DNA of 17,230 nt from an uncultured Oscillochloris sp. (lineage in GTDB: Bacteria; Chloroflexota; Chloroflexia; Chloroflexales; Chloroflexaceae), in contig CAIRFY010000418.1 of the NCBI GenBank assembly GCA_903877945.1, positions 1 through 17,230 of the forward strand, written 5' to 3'. Of the stretch, positions 6,889 to 14,101 are shown piece by piece. The translations under genes and the position numbers were made by a program. Each line of letters begins with the position of its first letter. Position 1 is the first letter of the stretch. The notes beneath the pieces are model-generated. The model was not told where the DNA came from, made no database searches, and worked only from the letters and a program-made list of their open reading frames with translations.

Positions 6889-7533
6889 ATGAAAATACCT
6901 AAACCATCGGCAACCCCTGTCCCCCTATGGCGGCGAGCCGCGCTGATTGCGCTCATCGTCATCGGCCTAGGGATGACCGTCTTCTTCGGCGCACGGGCCG
7001 TGCGTTCATTTCGTGAACTTCAGTATGTTCGCTCCCAGGGTCTTGATCGCGGCACCGCCAGCGTCGAGGCCATCCGGGGCTGGATGACGATCCGCTTTAT
7101 CGCGGTGGCCTACGCTGTCCCGGAGGAGTACCTGTATAGCGGACTCGACATCCCCTTCGACCGGCGCAACGCCAACAGCCCGCTGGGCAAGCTCAACACC
7201 GACTACCAGCTTGGTAACTCAACCAAGGGGACGTACCCGGCGATCATTGACAAGGCCCAGGCCGCGATCAGCGCCTACCGCGCCAACCCAGTCGTCACCG
7301 GCCTGCGCGATGTGCGCCCCTGGATGAGCGTCCACTATATTGCCAACAGCACAGGTGTGCCGGTTGACTATATCTTCGCCCAACTCGGCCTGCCGATGGA
7401 GGGCAACGCCGATAAGCCGCTAGATCTGCTCGGTGCGGATCTCAAGTACCCGGATGGGCCGATGGCTCTCTCCGCCGCCATCCAGCGTGTACTCGCTGGC
7501 TATCAGAAGGCACCGTCAAATACCCACGACTAA
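6889..7533 (+). CDS. Membrane-anchored protein with two WM...VP repeats, 3' end displaced by an IS
   Basis: 214 residues as read. A basic N-terminus precedes one membrane segment at about 17-36, so most of the protein lies outside. Two related segments, RGWMTIRFIAVAYAVPEEYL (63-82) and RPWMSVHYIANSTGVPVDYI (143-162), each continue into a GL-x-(I/L)-P and lie exactly 80 residues apart, showing internal duplication. I do not recognise a named family. The last codons (SNTHD) and stop come from an IS200/IS605-type element inserted after 7514. Joining 7514 to 8750 restores an open frame to a TGA at 8913 that overlaps the dedA start as ATGA, although that 50-residue tail is arginine-rich and may not be native. 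The gene probably formed an operon with dedA. Confidence 0.75.
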   Translation: MKIPKPSATPVPLWRRAALIALIVIGLGMTVFFGARAVRSFRELQYVRSQGLDRGTASVEAIRGWMTIRFIAVAYAVPEEYLYSGLDIPFDRRNANSPLGKLNTDYQLGNSTKGTYPAIIDKAQAAISAYRANPVVTGLRDVRPWMSVHYIANSTGVPVDYIFAQLGLPMEGNADKPLDLLGADLKYPDGPMALSAAIQRVLAGYQKAPSNTHD

Positions 7534-7650
7534 AGCTCGTGGGCTTGCGCCTCAACCCGCACGCGGATGCGTTGAGTTGGACACCATAGGCTGTTTGACG
7601 GCAGCCCGCTCGATATTGATTGCCGCGTTGTAGTCGGCAGGAGCCGCATG
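7515..7650 (-). ncRNA. Predicted omega RNA (reRNA) of the TnpB element
   Basis: In this family the guide RNA is made from the 3' part of tnpB through the right end. Here that region has CTCAAC/GTTGAG pairing around 7550-7576 and the terminal hairpin at 7523-7543. The guide would be the flank just beyond the end, 5'-GGTGCCTTCTGATAGC (complement of 7499-7514), adjacent in the empty site to TTTGAC. The 5' limit given is approximate. Family-based prediction, not a direct observation of a transcript. Confidence 0.5.
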
Positions 7651-8712
7651 TCCACACACGACACAGCAGAAATCCGCTTGGGTGCGCCGATTCGCCCGTT
7701 CCGTATGCCCACACCTGCTACAGCGTTGGCTGGTGTGGCGCGGATCCACAACGACCACGCGCACGCCTGCCCGTTGCGCTTTGTAGGCGATAAAGGTGCG
7801 GAGTTGGGCGAAGGCCCAATTGCTGTGCCGTGCGCGCTGCGCGGTGCCACGAACCCTTACCCGCTCGCGGATGCCCTTCAAATCTTCCAGGGCGATCCCG
7901 CGTGCGGTGCGTTTGGCACGCTCCACAAGGCGCTTGCTGATCCGGTGATTCGTATCCTTCTGGAAGCGACGTTGCCGACCGGCCAGCCGCTTCACGCGCC
8001 GCTTGGCCGACTTCGTGCGAACACGTTGGAGTGCCGCCCGTCGCCCCAGGTACCACTGACGGGTGCGCTCCACATCCGCACCCGTATGCGTCTCGCCGTC
8101 CGAGTCTGTGGCAAGGGTGACGATGCCCAGGTCAACCCCCAACCAGCCCGTCGGCTCGTCGGGGGCCGGGTCAGCCTTCGTTTGGGTGATGCCCAGATAC
8201 CAGACGTTGGCCCGTCGAAACAGCTCCGCCCCACCGATACTCCAACTCATGTCGTAGAGGTGCGCCCGCTGGAAGTCGCCCAACACCAGTTGCCCGATCA
8301 CCCGCCCGTTGAGCGTGTTGAGCGAGACCCGGTCAAGGCTTTTGAGCTTGTAGGAATTGGCATCGTAGCGAATGGAGCCGTCATCACGGAACGTAGGGCA
8401 CGTTTTCGCAATCACCGTGTCGGTGTCCCGTTCCCGACGCTCCGGTGCCGCACGAACTGCGCGGACAGCCTCGGCGGCTTTATCCCTGGCACAACAGGCC
8501 AGTTGTGCCCCAAGCCCAAAGTTCAGGCGGGTTGGGCCGTAGACGAGGTGATGGAGGGTGTTCTTGTTGGTGATCCCTTCGTCCCACGCCACCTGCGCAC
8601 AGTACGACGCCGCCTGGTTAAAGGCAACTTGGGTCGCCCGCAAGGTGGCGTCATCTGCGGTATCCACAGACAACTTACAGCATACGGTTCGGGTGGAGAC
8701 GGTTTCATTCAT
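7552..8712 (-). CDS. tnpB: TnpB, RNA-guided nuclease of IS200/IS605-type element
   Basis: 386 residues from ATG 8712 (a TTG six codons earlier is possible). TnpB proteins are RuvC-type nucleases guided by an omega RNA and are ancestors of Cas12. The split RuvC site is complete: D194 in GVDLGI, E276 in LEDLKGI and D360 in DYNAAINI. A zinc ribbon lies between the last two (C331/C334 and C350/C353, in RCSRCGHTERANRRTQADF and beyond), and HTSQRCSRCG is a family hallmark. The basic helix RTKSAKRRVKRLAGRQRRFQ (232-251) is the usual RNA/DNA-binding stretch. The length and intact motifs suggest an active enzyme. It lies opposite to its neighbours and carries no tnpA partner. Confidence 0.93.
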   Translation of the reverse strand: MNETVSTRTVCCKLSVDTADDATLRATQVAFNQAASYCAQVAWDEGITNKNTLHHLVYGPTRLNFGLGAQLACCARDKAAEAVRAVRAAPERRERDTDTVIAKTCPTFRDDGSIRYDANSYKLKSLDRVSLNTLNGRVIGQLVLGDFQRAHLYDMSWSIGGAELFRRANVWYLGITQTKADPAPDEPTGWLGVDLGIVTLATDSDGETHTGADVERTRQWYLGRRAALQRVRTKSAKRRVKRLAGRQRRFQKDTNHRISKRLVERAKRTARGIALEDLKGIRERVRVRGTAQRARHSNWAFAQLRTFIAYKAQRAGVRVVVVDPRHTSQRCSRCGHTERANRRTQADFCCVVCGHAAPADYNAAINIERAAVKQPMVSNSTHPRAG

Positions 8713-8779
8713 AAGGCAAGTATACCACAATCCGCACGCCTATTCACGTGTCAAATACTCCATCCTCACATGCCAGCAG

Positions 8780-8903
8780 ATCGCATGCGCGATACCGTGG
8801 TTGCCCCGCGCCGCTGCAAGCGGCACGGAGGCGAACAGCTACCAGGGATAGAGGCCGCACAAGCCTCATTCCTCCCGCCCGTAAACGGACGGGTTTCATG
8901 AGG
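8780..8903 (+). other. Probable right-end relic of an older plus-strand IS200/IS605-type element
   Basis: Between the TnpB element and dedA lies a structured stretch. GCCGCT-GCA-AGCGGC forms one hairpin. CCTCAT (8864-8869) pairs with ATGAGG (8898-8903), enclosing CCCGCCCG-TAAA-CGGACGGG with one mismatch. Both this and the true right end at 7515-7550 have CAAGCC just before the terminal hairpin, so I read it as the remains of an omega-RNA/right end. An alternative is that it is the native 3' end of the interrupted gene, since the frame is open. The outer stem would sequester the GAGG in front of dedA. Confidence 0.45.
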
Positions 8904-8911
8904 CTACTTCG

Positions 8912-9502
8912 ATGAACTTCTCCGACCTGAGCAGTTCGCTGCTCACCATGATCGTCACCTATGGTGCATTCGCTCTCGGTGCGGTGGTATTCCTTGCGGC
9001 GGTGGGACTGCCCTTCCCCAGCACGTTTTTTGTCCTGGCCAGCGGCGCATTTATCCAGCAGGGCGTACTCGATCTCTCGTCAACGGTAGTTGTCGCCCTC
9101 GTCTGTGTGGTGTTGGGCGACACGACGAGCTACGGCATGGGCCGGATGCTGCGCCATTTCGTGATCGCCCGCGTGGGCGAGACGGCCCCTTGGCGCAGTG
9201 CCGAGTCCTACTTCCAGCGCCGTGGGGCGATTGCGATCTATCTGACCCGCTTCCTACTCACGCCCATCGCCGTCCCGATCAACCTGGTTGCCGGCACCAG
9301 CGAATACGCGCCCATGCGCTTTGTCGGCTTCGCCGCAGCCGGTGAGTTGACCTGGCTCCTGATCTTCGGCAGCCTGGGCTACGTGTTCGGCAGCCAGTGG
9401 GAGTATGTCAGCGACCTCGTCAGCAACCTGAGCGGGGTGATCGTCGGCGTTGTCCTGCTGGCCATCGGTATCTTCTGGCTTGTCCGAAAGCGGGGAACAT
9501 AA
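8912..9502 (+). CDS. DedA-family (SNARE-associated) membrane protein
   Basis: 196 residues with several hydrophobic segments. The family core is visible: FLAAVGLPFPSTFFVLASGA near 28-47, GDTTSYGMGR (about 69-78), then the RFLLTPIAVPINLVAG re-entrant segment, FVGFAAAGELTWLLIFGSLG and a final transmembrane helix before RKRGT. DedA proteins include UptA-like undecaprenyl-phosphate translocases and other lipid flippases in the inner membrane; which lipid this one moves cannot be told. GAGG (8900-8903) is 8 bases before ATG but falls in a hairpin stem. The gene probably followed the two-repeat membrane protein in an operon before insertion sequences arrived between them. Confidence 0.9.
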   Translation: MNFSDLSSSLLTMIVTYGAFALGAVVFLAAVGLPFPSTFFVLASGAFIQQGVLDLSSTVVVALVCVVLGDTTSYGMGRMLRHFVIARVGETAPWRSAESYFQRRGAIAIYLTRFLLTPIAVPINLVAGTSEYAPMRFVGFAAAGELTWLLIFGSLGYVFGSQWEYVSDLVSNLSGVIVGVVLLAIGIFWLVRKRGT

Positions 9503-9597
9503 AAGTTGTGACGCCCTCACCCCCTGCCCCTCTCCCTTTAAGGGCATATCTTTTCGAATAAGCGGTCTCAGAGCCGACCTTGCCCCCTCACCCCCTG

Positions 9598-9676
9598 CCC
9601 CTCTCCCTCACGGGGAGAGGGGAGATTCCGCAACAGGACGCATCCGACTCCCCCTCTCCCGCTCAGGGAGAGGGGG
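9598..9676. terminator. Two strong hairpins between convergent dedA and tex
   Basis: Hairpin 1 (9598-9622) has a perfect 10-bp stem CCCCTCTCCC/GGGAGAGGGG; hairpin 2 (9650-9676) has a perfect 11-bp stem CCCCCTCTCCC/GGGAGAGGGGG around GCTCA. They lie in the 191-base gap where the two genes converge and could end transcription from both sides, though no clear U-tract follows. A related half-motif without the hairpin (CCCTCACCCCCTGCCCCTCT) occurs at about 9519. The sequences belong to a dispersed repeat. Confidence 0.55.
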
Positions 9677-9690
9677 CTGGGGGGTGAGGG
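9631..9690. repeat. 60-bp dispersed repeat, inverted partner at 14603-14662
   Basis: The reverse complement of this stretch matches 14603-14662 over 60 bases with a single visible mismatch (GCGGGAGAG against GCGAGAGAG). It carries the CCCCCTCTCCC hairpin and ACGCATCCGACT. The two copies face each other across the tex-to-Roadblock block. Confidence 0.9.
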
Positions 9691-9693
9691 TTA

Positions 9694-11895
9694 TCACGTC
9701 CGCATACTCAGCGCGATCCGCCCGCGTACTGCGTCTACGCTTAACACCCGCACATCTACCTGGTCGCCGACCTGCACCAGCTCAAGCGGATTCTTGACGA
9801 AGTGCGCCGACAGCTCCGAGACGTGAACCAGGCCGTCCTGCTTCACGCCGATGTCCACAAAGGCTCCGAAGTCCACCACATTACGCACGGTGCCCTTGAG
9901 CCACATGCCGGGGGCGAGATCCTCCAGCTTGAGTACATCGGCGCGTAGCAACGGCGGCGGCAGTTCCTCACGCGGGTCGCGGCCCGGCCTCGCCATATAC
10001 TCGATGATGTCAGCCAGGGTCGGTTCGCCCGCGCCGGTCAGTGTGGACAGGTCGGCCAGGCTGGTCTCGCCCCTGCTGATCGCCGCACGGATCCGCGCTG
10101 CCGCCTCGGGCAGCGGGCCATCGCCGCCGAACAGATCGAGGAGCTTGCGCGCCGCCACGTAGCTCTCGGGGTGGATCGCCGTGCGGTCGAGCGGGTCGGT
10201 CGCGTCGGGGATGCGCAGGAACCCGGCCGCCTGCTCAAACGCCTTCGGGCCGAGCCCCTTCACCTTCAGCAGTTCTTTGCGGGCGCGGAAGGGGCCGCCG
10301 TCGTCGCGGTGAGCGACAATCGCCTTGGCCACCTTGCTGTTTAGCCCAGCCACGTAGGTCAGCAGCGGGGCCGAGGCGGTGTTCAGATCCACGCCCACAT
10401 AGTTCACCGCGCTCTCGACCACATCGCCCAGACGCGCAGCCAGAGCCTTCTGGTTCACATCGTGCTGGTAAAGCCCCACGCCCAGAGCCTTCGGGTCGAT
10501 CTTCACCAGTTCGGCCAGCGGATCTTGCAGCCGTCGGGCAATCGAGATATTCCCGCGCTCGGTGGCGTCCAGGTTGGGGTACTCGTCGCGGGCCACCGGC
10601 GAGGCCGAGTAGACCGAGGCTCCCGCTTCGCTGACGATGGTGTACTGTAAGAGAGAGGGATGAGGAATGAGGGAAGAAGCGTCGCGATTAGCTATCCGGC
10701 CTTCATCCCTTATCCGAATCACCTCCGCCACCAGCGCCTCCGTCTCGCGGCTGGCCGTGCCGTTGCCGATGGCGATCACCTGCACACCTCGGCGCTGGCA
10801 GAGCGCGAGCAGCGTCTCCTTGGCCTTATCGGGCTGGTGCAGATAGATCAGCGCGCCCTCGACATACTTGCCGGTCGTATCGACCACCGCCAGCTTGCAG
10901 CCCGTGCGGAAGCCGGGATCCACGCCCAGCACCACCCGTCCGCGCAAGGGGGACTGGAGCAGCAGACCGCGCAAGTTGGCGGCAAAAATCACCAGAGCGT
11001 GCTGCTCGGCCACGTCGCTCAGCTCGGAGCGCAGGTCGCGCTCGATGGCCGGGGCCAGCAGGCGCTTGAAGCCATCGGCCACAGCGGCGCGCACCTCGTC
11101 GTCCATCCAGCCGTGGCCGGGGGCGTAGCGGCGCTGGAGCGAGCCAATGAAGGCGTCCTGATTCGACTCCAGATCGATGATCAGCACACCCTCACGCTCG
11201 CCACGGTTGATCGCCAGAGTGCGGTAGGGCGGCAGAGCCGTGAGCGGCTGGCTAAACTCGTAGTACGCCTGATAGGTGCCCTTCTCGTCGGCCACACCCT
11301 CTTTGCGCGAGACACGCACGTGCGCAGTGCGGCGCACCGCCTCGCGCACGGCCTGGCGCACACTGGCGGTCTCAGCCACCATTTCGGCCACAATATCGCG
11401 GGCACCGGCCAGAGCCACGGCCACCGTGGGCACCTGCTCGCCCAGGAAAGGCGTGCAGACCTCGTCGGGGCCATGGCCACCGTGCTGGCGGGCCAGCAGC
11501 AGCTCGGCCAGGGGCTGCAGCCCCAGCTCGCGGGCCATCTGGGCGCGGGTGCGCCGCTTCGGCCGGAAGGGCAGGTAGATGTCCTCAATCGCCTGGAGCG
11601 TCTCAGCGGCGGCCAGAGCCTTATCCAGCTCGGGGGTGAGGTGGCCGCCCTGCTCCATTGAGGCACGCACCTCAGCCCGCCGCGCCTCCAGGCCGCGCAG
11701 ATACCCCAGGCGCTCGGCCAGCCTGCGGATCTGCTCTTCGTCGAGGCCGCCAGTAGCCTCCTTACGGTAGCGGGTGATGAAGGGGACGGTACTGCCCTCA
11801 TCGAGCAGAGCCACAGTGCGCTCAACCTGCTGCACGGTCAGGCCCAACTCGCGGGCGATTCGTGTGAGGATCATGTTTCGTCCGCTATTAAACAT
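9694..11895 (-). CDS. tex: Tex, S1-domain RNA-binding transcription accessory protein
   Basis: 733 residues. The Tex order is complete: an N-terminal helical part (VERTVALLDEGSTVPFITRY, RKEATGGLDEEQI), the YqgF/RNase H-like domain starting near 320 (VVLGVDPGFRTGCKLAVVD), helix-hairpin-helix repeats at about 500-560 (GVDLNTASAPLLTYVAGLNS, KVKGLGPKAFEQAAGFLRI) and a C-terminal S1 domain (660-733; LKGTVRNVVDFGAFVDIGVK). Tex binds nucleic acid and influences transcription; its exact job is unsettled. Residues 395-416 are an extra stretch with no counterpart in the Tex proteins I know, coming from a palindromic insert in frame. ATG 11895 or ATG 11874 could be the start; neither has a good ribosome-binding site, and MILTRIARELGL at 11874 fits the family start well. 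Confidence 0.95.
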   Translation of the reverse strand: MFNSGRNMILTRIARELGLTVQQVERTVALLDEGSTVPFITRYRKEATGGLDEEQIRRLAERLGYLRGLEARRAEVRASMEQGGHLTPELDKALAAAETLQAIEDIYLPFRPKRRTRAQMARELGLQPLAELLLARQHGGHGPDEVCTPFLGEQVPTVAVALAGARDIVAEMVAETASVRQAVREAVRRTAHVRVSRKEGVADEKGTYQAYYEFSQPLTALPPYRTLAINRGEREGVLIIDLESNQDAFIGSLQRRYAPGHGWMDDEVRAAVADGFKRLLAPAIERDLRSELSDVAEQHALVIFAANLRGLLLQSPLRGRVVLGVDPGFRTGCKLAVVDTTGKYVEGALIYLHQPDKAKETLLALCQRRGVQVIAIGNGTASRETEALVAEVIRIRDEGRIANRDASSLIPHPSLLQYTIVSEAGASVYSASPVARDEYPNLDATERGNISIARRLQDPLAELVKIDPKALGVGLYQHDVNQKALAARLGDVVESAVNYVGVDLNTASAPLLTYVAGLNSKVAKAIVAHRDDGGPFRARKELLKVKGLGPKAFEQAAGFLRIPDATDPLDRTAIHPESYVAARKLLDLFGGDGPLPEAAARIRAAISRGETSLADLSTLTGAGEPTLADIIEYMARPGRDPREELPPPLLRADVLKLEDLAPGMWLKGTVRNVVDFGAFVDIGVKQDGLVHVSELSAHFVKNPLELVQVGDQVDVRVLSVDAVRGRIALSMRT
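10648..10713. repeat. In-frame palindromic insert inside tex
   Basis: A 66-base, 22-codon stretch between EVIR and QYTIVSEAGAS of Tex, coding IRDEGRIANRDASSLIPHPS and two leucines. Its ends are imperfect inverted repeats (GGATAAGGGATGAA against GGATGAGGAATGAG, 11 of 14). In Tex proteins from other bacteria these two motifs are separated by only a few residues (from memory). Length divisible by three and lack of stops keep the gene open. Confidence 0.6.
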
Positions 11896-11940
11896 CGTGC
11901 AGGAGAGGGGTCGGGGGAGAGGGCCGAGCGTCGCATCATT

Positions 11941-12741
11941 CTAGCCAAGCACCTCGTGCGTTCGGGTGCGCAACTCCCTGGCCGTCTGGCTCGCGCGGGC
12001 GGCACCAACAATCGGCGTGACCCGCATCTCAAAGAAGTCAACCACCGCCAGCATCTGGTCGCCCGTCGCACGGCTCGGGTCAAAGACACTCGCCTGCCGA
12101 TAGGCGTCCTGGAGTACCCCTGAGGCACCCGTACCCAGCAAGCCCGTGGCGATTCGCTCAAACTCAGGGGCGAGCGTCTCGCCTGGGGAGATCGTACGGT
12201 TCTCGATCAGGCCGTTCTGGAGGAGCTGGGCAATAATTTCACACGTCCGAAACTCGCCGAGGCTACTGCGCTGGGCGATCTGACTGATCGTATTTCGGCC
12301 ATCGACCATCGTAAGGATACGCCACTCCTCAGCCTCCAGGTTAATTTCGGTACTGCCGCTCGAAGGGTTCGGCACCAGCCGAGGCACAAGGCCCAGCGAG
12401 GGGACGTGCTGTTGGATGCTGGCCCACGCATCCTGACGCATAATCCCCTCCATAATGACCACCTCATTGCTGACCGTGATCGTCGGCTGGGAGAGAATGC
12501 GGTTATCGTGGAAGCGAAAGGGGCCGGAGGCAAGCGTAAAGAAGGTGTAGACCGCCTCAAGGGGCGTGTGGCCGGGCAACTCGGCCCCGACGATCTTACC
12601 GTCGCGGAAGTAGAGCCAGCCATCGAACTGCTGGCCGCTACGCTGGCCGTGAACCTCCACCCCGCCCGTCTTCTTACTCAGATCAACAAGCTGGATAATA
12701 TCGGTCAGCGGGAACTCGCCCAGATCACCTTCAAGGGCCAT
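11941..12741 (-). CDS. DUF4388 protein (PatA-like N-terminal domain)
   Basis: 266 residues. Residues 1-110 match DUF4388, beginning with the typical MALEGDLGEFPLTDIIQLVD and containing TGGVEV and GWLYFRDGKIVGAELPG. Residues about 130-185 (EEWRILTMVDGRNTISQIAQ then LLQNGLIENR) look like a winged-helix module that often follows it. DUF4388 proteins occur beside MglA-type GTPases and response regulators and are thought to act in protein-protein signalling, so a role as effector or regulator of the adjacent GTPase is likely (inference). It is read 82 bases after mglA and 45 bases before tex. The start has GAGG very close to the ATG (12739-12741), a rather tight spacing. Confidence 0.85.
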   Translation of the reverse strand: MALEGDLGEFPLTDIIQLVDLSKKTGGVEVHGQRSGQQFDGWLYFRDGKIVGAELPGHTPLEAVYTFFTLASGPFRFHDNRILSQPTITVSNEVVIMEGIMRQDAWASIQQHVPSLGLVPRLVPNPSSGSTEINLEAEEWRILTMVDGRNTISQIAQRSSLGEFRTCEIIAQLLQNGLIENRTISPGETLAPEFERIATGLLGTGASGVLQDAYRQASVFDPSRATGDQMLAVVDFFEMRVTPIVGAARASQTARELRTRTHEVLG

Positions 12742-12823
12742 AGCCTCACCGTAGGCAACAGGCGGTAACGGGCAGCAGTTCCACGCTAAGGGATCGACAC
12801 CTGCTACCAGTTGTCTATTACCT

Positions 12824-13411
12824 CTAAAGCTTACTGATCACCACACGGCTGATCGCACGTAGCGTCTCAAAGACACCGGGGCCTTTCGTCGCCACCGCCT
12901 CAATCCGTGGCCAGTTCATCTTTGCGACGCCGAGGAAGTGATCCATCGTCTGCACTGAGGCGACCACATCCTTCGGCAGATCACGCTTATTGTACTGGAG
13001 GACAATCGGGAACTCAGCGAACTTCTTATTCTGCCGGGTGATATTCTGCGCCAGCTCGCGCAGGCTATTCACATTTTCCTGCATCTTGTTCTTATTCGAG
13101 TCCGCGACAAAGACCACCCCATCGGCACCGTTGAGTACGGCCACACGGGTGCGCTCGTAGAGAACCTGTCCAGGCACCGTATAGAGGTGAAACCGAGTTT
13201 GAAAGCCACGAACCTTGCCAAGGTCAAGGGGCAGAAAGTCAAAAAACAGTGTACGCTCCGTCTCCGTGGCGATCGAGAGCAGGTCACCTTTGACATCTTT
13301 GGGCACTTGGCTGTGGATATACTGCAGATTCGTCGTCTTGCCACACATACCGGGGCCGTAATAGACGATCTTGCAATGGATCTCGCGCGCCGCAACATTG
13401 ATCAGAGCCAT
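12824..13411 (-). CDS. mglA: MglA-family small GTPase
   Basis: 195 residues, strongly like Myxococcus MglA throughout. P-loop GPGMCGKTT (19-27), switch region ETERTLFFDFLPLDLG (50-65), G3 as TVPGQ (78-82), which is characteristic of MglA, and G4 NKRD (141-144). MglA-GTP marks the leading cell pole and drives motility systems in Myxococcus, and MglB (Roadblock) is its GTPase-activating partner. Here two Roadblock proteins lie directly upstream and a DUF4388 protein downstream on the same strand. GAGAGG stands 4 bases ahead of ATG 13411. In a filamentous organism the role may be gliding or cell polarity; that is inference. All nucleotide-binding motifs are intact. Confidence 0.94.
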   Translation of the reverse strand: MALINVAAREIHCKIVYYGPGMCGKTTNLQYIHSQVPKDVKGDLLSIATETERTLFFDFLPLDLGKVRGFQTRFHLYTVPGQVLYERTRVAVLNGADGVVFVADSNKNKMQENVNSLRELAQNITRQNKKFAEFPIVLQYNKRDLPKDVVASVQTMDHFLGVAKMNWPRIEAVATKGPGVFETLRAISRVVISKL

Positions 13412-13531
13412 AGGTCCTCTCGCATGCCTGCCTATACAAAAGCGGTCAGCGGCCAGCGTCTGGTGCGGCGAACTTCATCAGAGGAAAGGAAGCGCCGCTG
13501 GCACACGGCGAGGCGGCTGACACCTAGCCTC

Positions 13532-14026
13532 CTAGTCACGGAAGAGCAGATCGATCGTATCTTCCATCGAGGTACGGAACGACGAACCAAGTACCTCATC
13601 GCGAGCCTTGTGCTGCTGACGCACCCGGTCAAGCACCGAGGCAAGCTCATCGGTCGCCTTCTTCGTAAGAACCTTCACCAAGCCGATGTGGGTGCCCTTA
13701 TTGAAGATGATGCACAAAATCCACTGCTCTTCGATCATGGCGATGAAGATATTCTCACGCACGCCCTGCTGAAACGAGGCGCGGAAGTCACGCTCACGGA
13801 GGAGCTTGGCGACCTCGCGTGAGGACGCGAAGACGCCCGCGATCAGCGCGCCGAGGGCCGTGATGTCCTGACGGTCACCATCGCCCTTTGATGAGATAAC
13901 CTGACCACTTTTATCGAGCAGAAGGGCGTAGTCGCTCCCGGTATCTTCCACAAGACGACCGAGGCACTCCTCGATCTGGTTGATCTCTTCGGTGGGGACA
14001 ATGATGCTTGTCAGTTGTGGATCCAT
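13532..14026 (-). CDS. Roadblock/LC7 protein, MglB-like, with C-terminal helix
   Basis: 164 residues. Residues about 14-125 form a Roadblock/LC7 fold: an opening helix (EINQIEECLGRLVEDTG), strands DYALLLDKSGQVISSKGD, helix DITALGALIAGVFASSREVA, and strands NIFIAMIEEQWILCIIFNKG followed by a final helix. The last 35 residues (RVRQQHKARDEVLGSSFRTS and after) are charged and helical, which recalls the C-terminal extension by which Myxococcus MglB contacts MglA. It should act on the MglA made by the next gene, 120 bases downstream. ATG 14026 has GCAGG 5 bases upstream. Which of the two Roadblock proteins is the true GTPase activator cannot be told. Confidence 0.88.
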   Translation of the reverse strand: MDPQLTSIIVPTEEINQIEECLGRLVEDTGSDYALLLDKSGQVISSKGDGDRQDITALGALIAGVFASSREVAKLLRERDFRASFQQGVRENIFIAMIEEQWILCIIFNKGTHIGLVKVLTKKATDELASVLDRVRQQHKARDEVLGSSFRTSMEDTIDLLFRD

Positions 14027-14082
14027 CGATACCTGCCTTACACGTGATCAGCTCGGGGGGGCGGTGACTGCACGCTGTACGA

Positions 14083-14088
14083 ATTATA
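14083..14088 (-). promoter_or_regulatory. Extended -10 promoter before the second Roadblock gene
   Basis: On the minus strand TGC-TATAAT gives a perfect extended -10 box, with no good -35 hexamer 17 bases further up. The start of transcription would be near 14076, about 50 bases before ATG 14026. It would let the second Roadblock, MglA and DUF4388 genes be transcribed apart from the first Roadblock gene. Confidence 0.5.
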
Positions 14089-14101
14089 GCATATAGGAGA
14101 A

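Larger units (their letters stand above)
7515..8749 (-). mobile_element. tnpB-only IS200/IS605-type element (IS1341-like)
   Basis: Read on the minus strand, the left end begins right after TATTTGAC (complement of 8750-8757) and the right end finishes with the same TATTTGAC (complement of 7515-7522). This is the pattern expected when the left cleavage/target motif lies outside the element and a matching right motif lies inside, as in ISDra2-like elements. A perfect 7-bp hairpin (7523-7529 with 7537-7543) stands next to the right end. There are no terminal inverted repeats, no target duplication and no tnpA, so mobility would depend on a TnpA elsewhere. Confidence 0.7.

Noticed and set aside
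6405..6962. Gly-Asp-Ala-Thr-Arg repeat protein on the minus strand and Pro-rich repeat protein on the plus strand
   Set aside because: Both come only from translating the octamer array at 6679-6850.
7648..8901. Long plus-strand open frame of 417 codons opposite tnpB
   Set aside because: It is the antisense of a gene with complete TnpB motifs; its own translation shows no domain and it runs across the element boundary.
10660..11661. 333-codon plus-strand frame opposite tex
   Set aside because: Histidine/glycine/glutamine-rich shadow of a clear tex gene, common in high-GC DNA.
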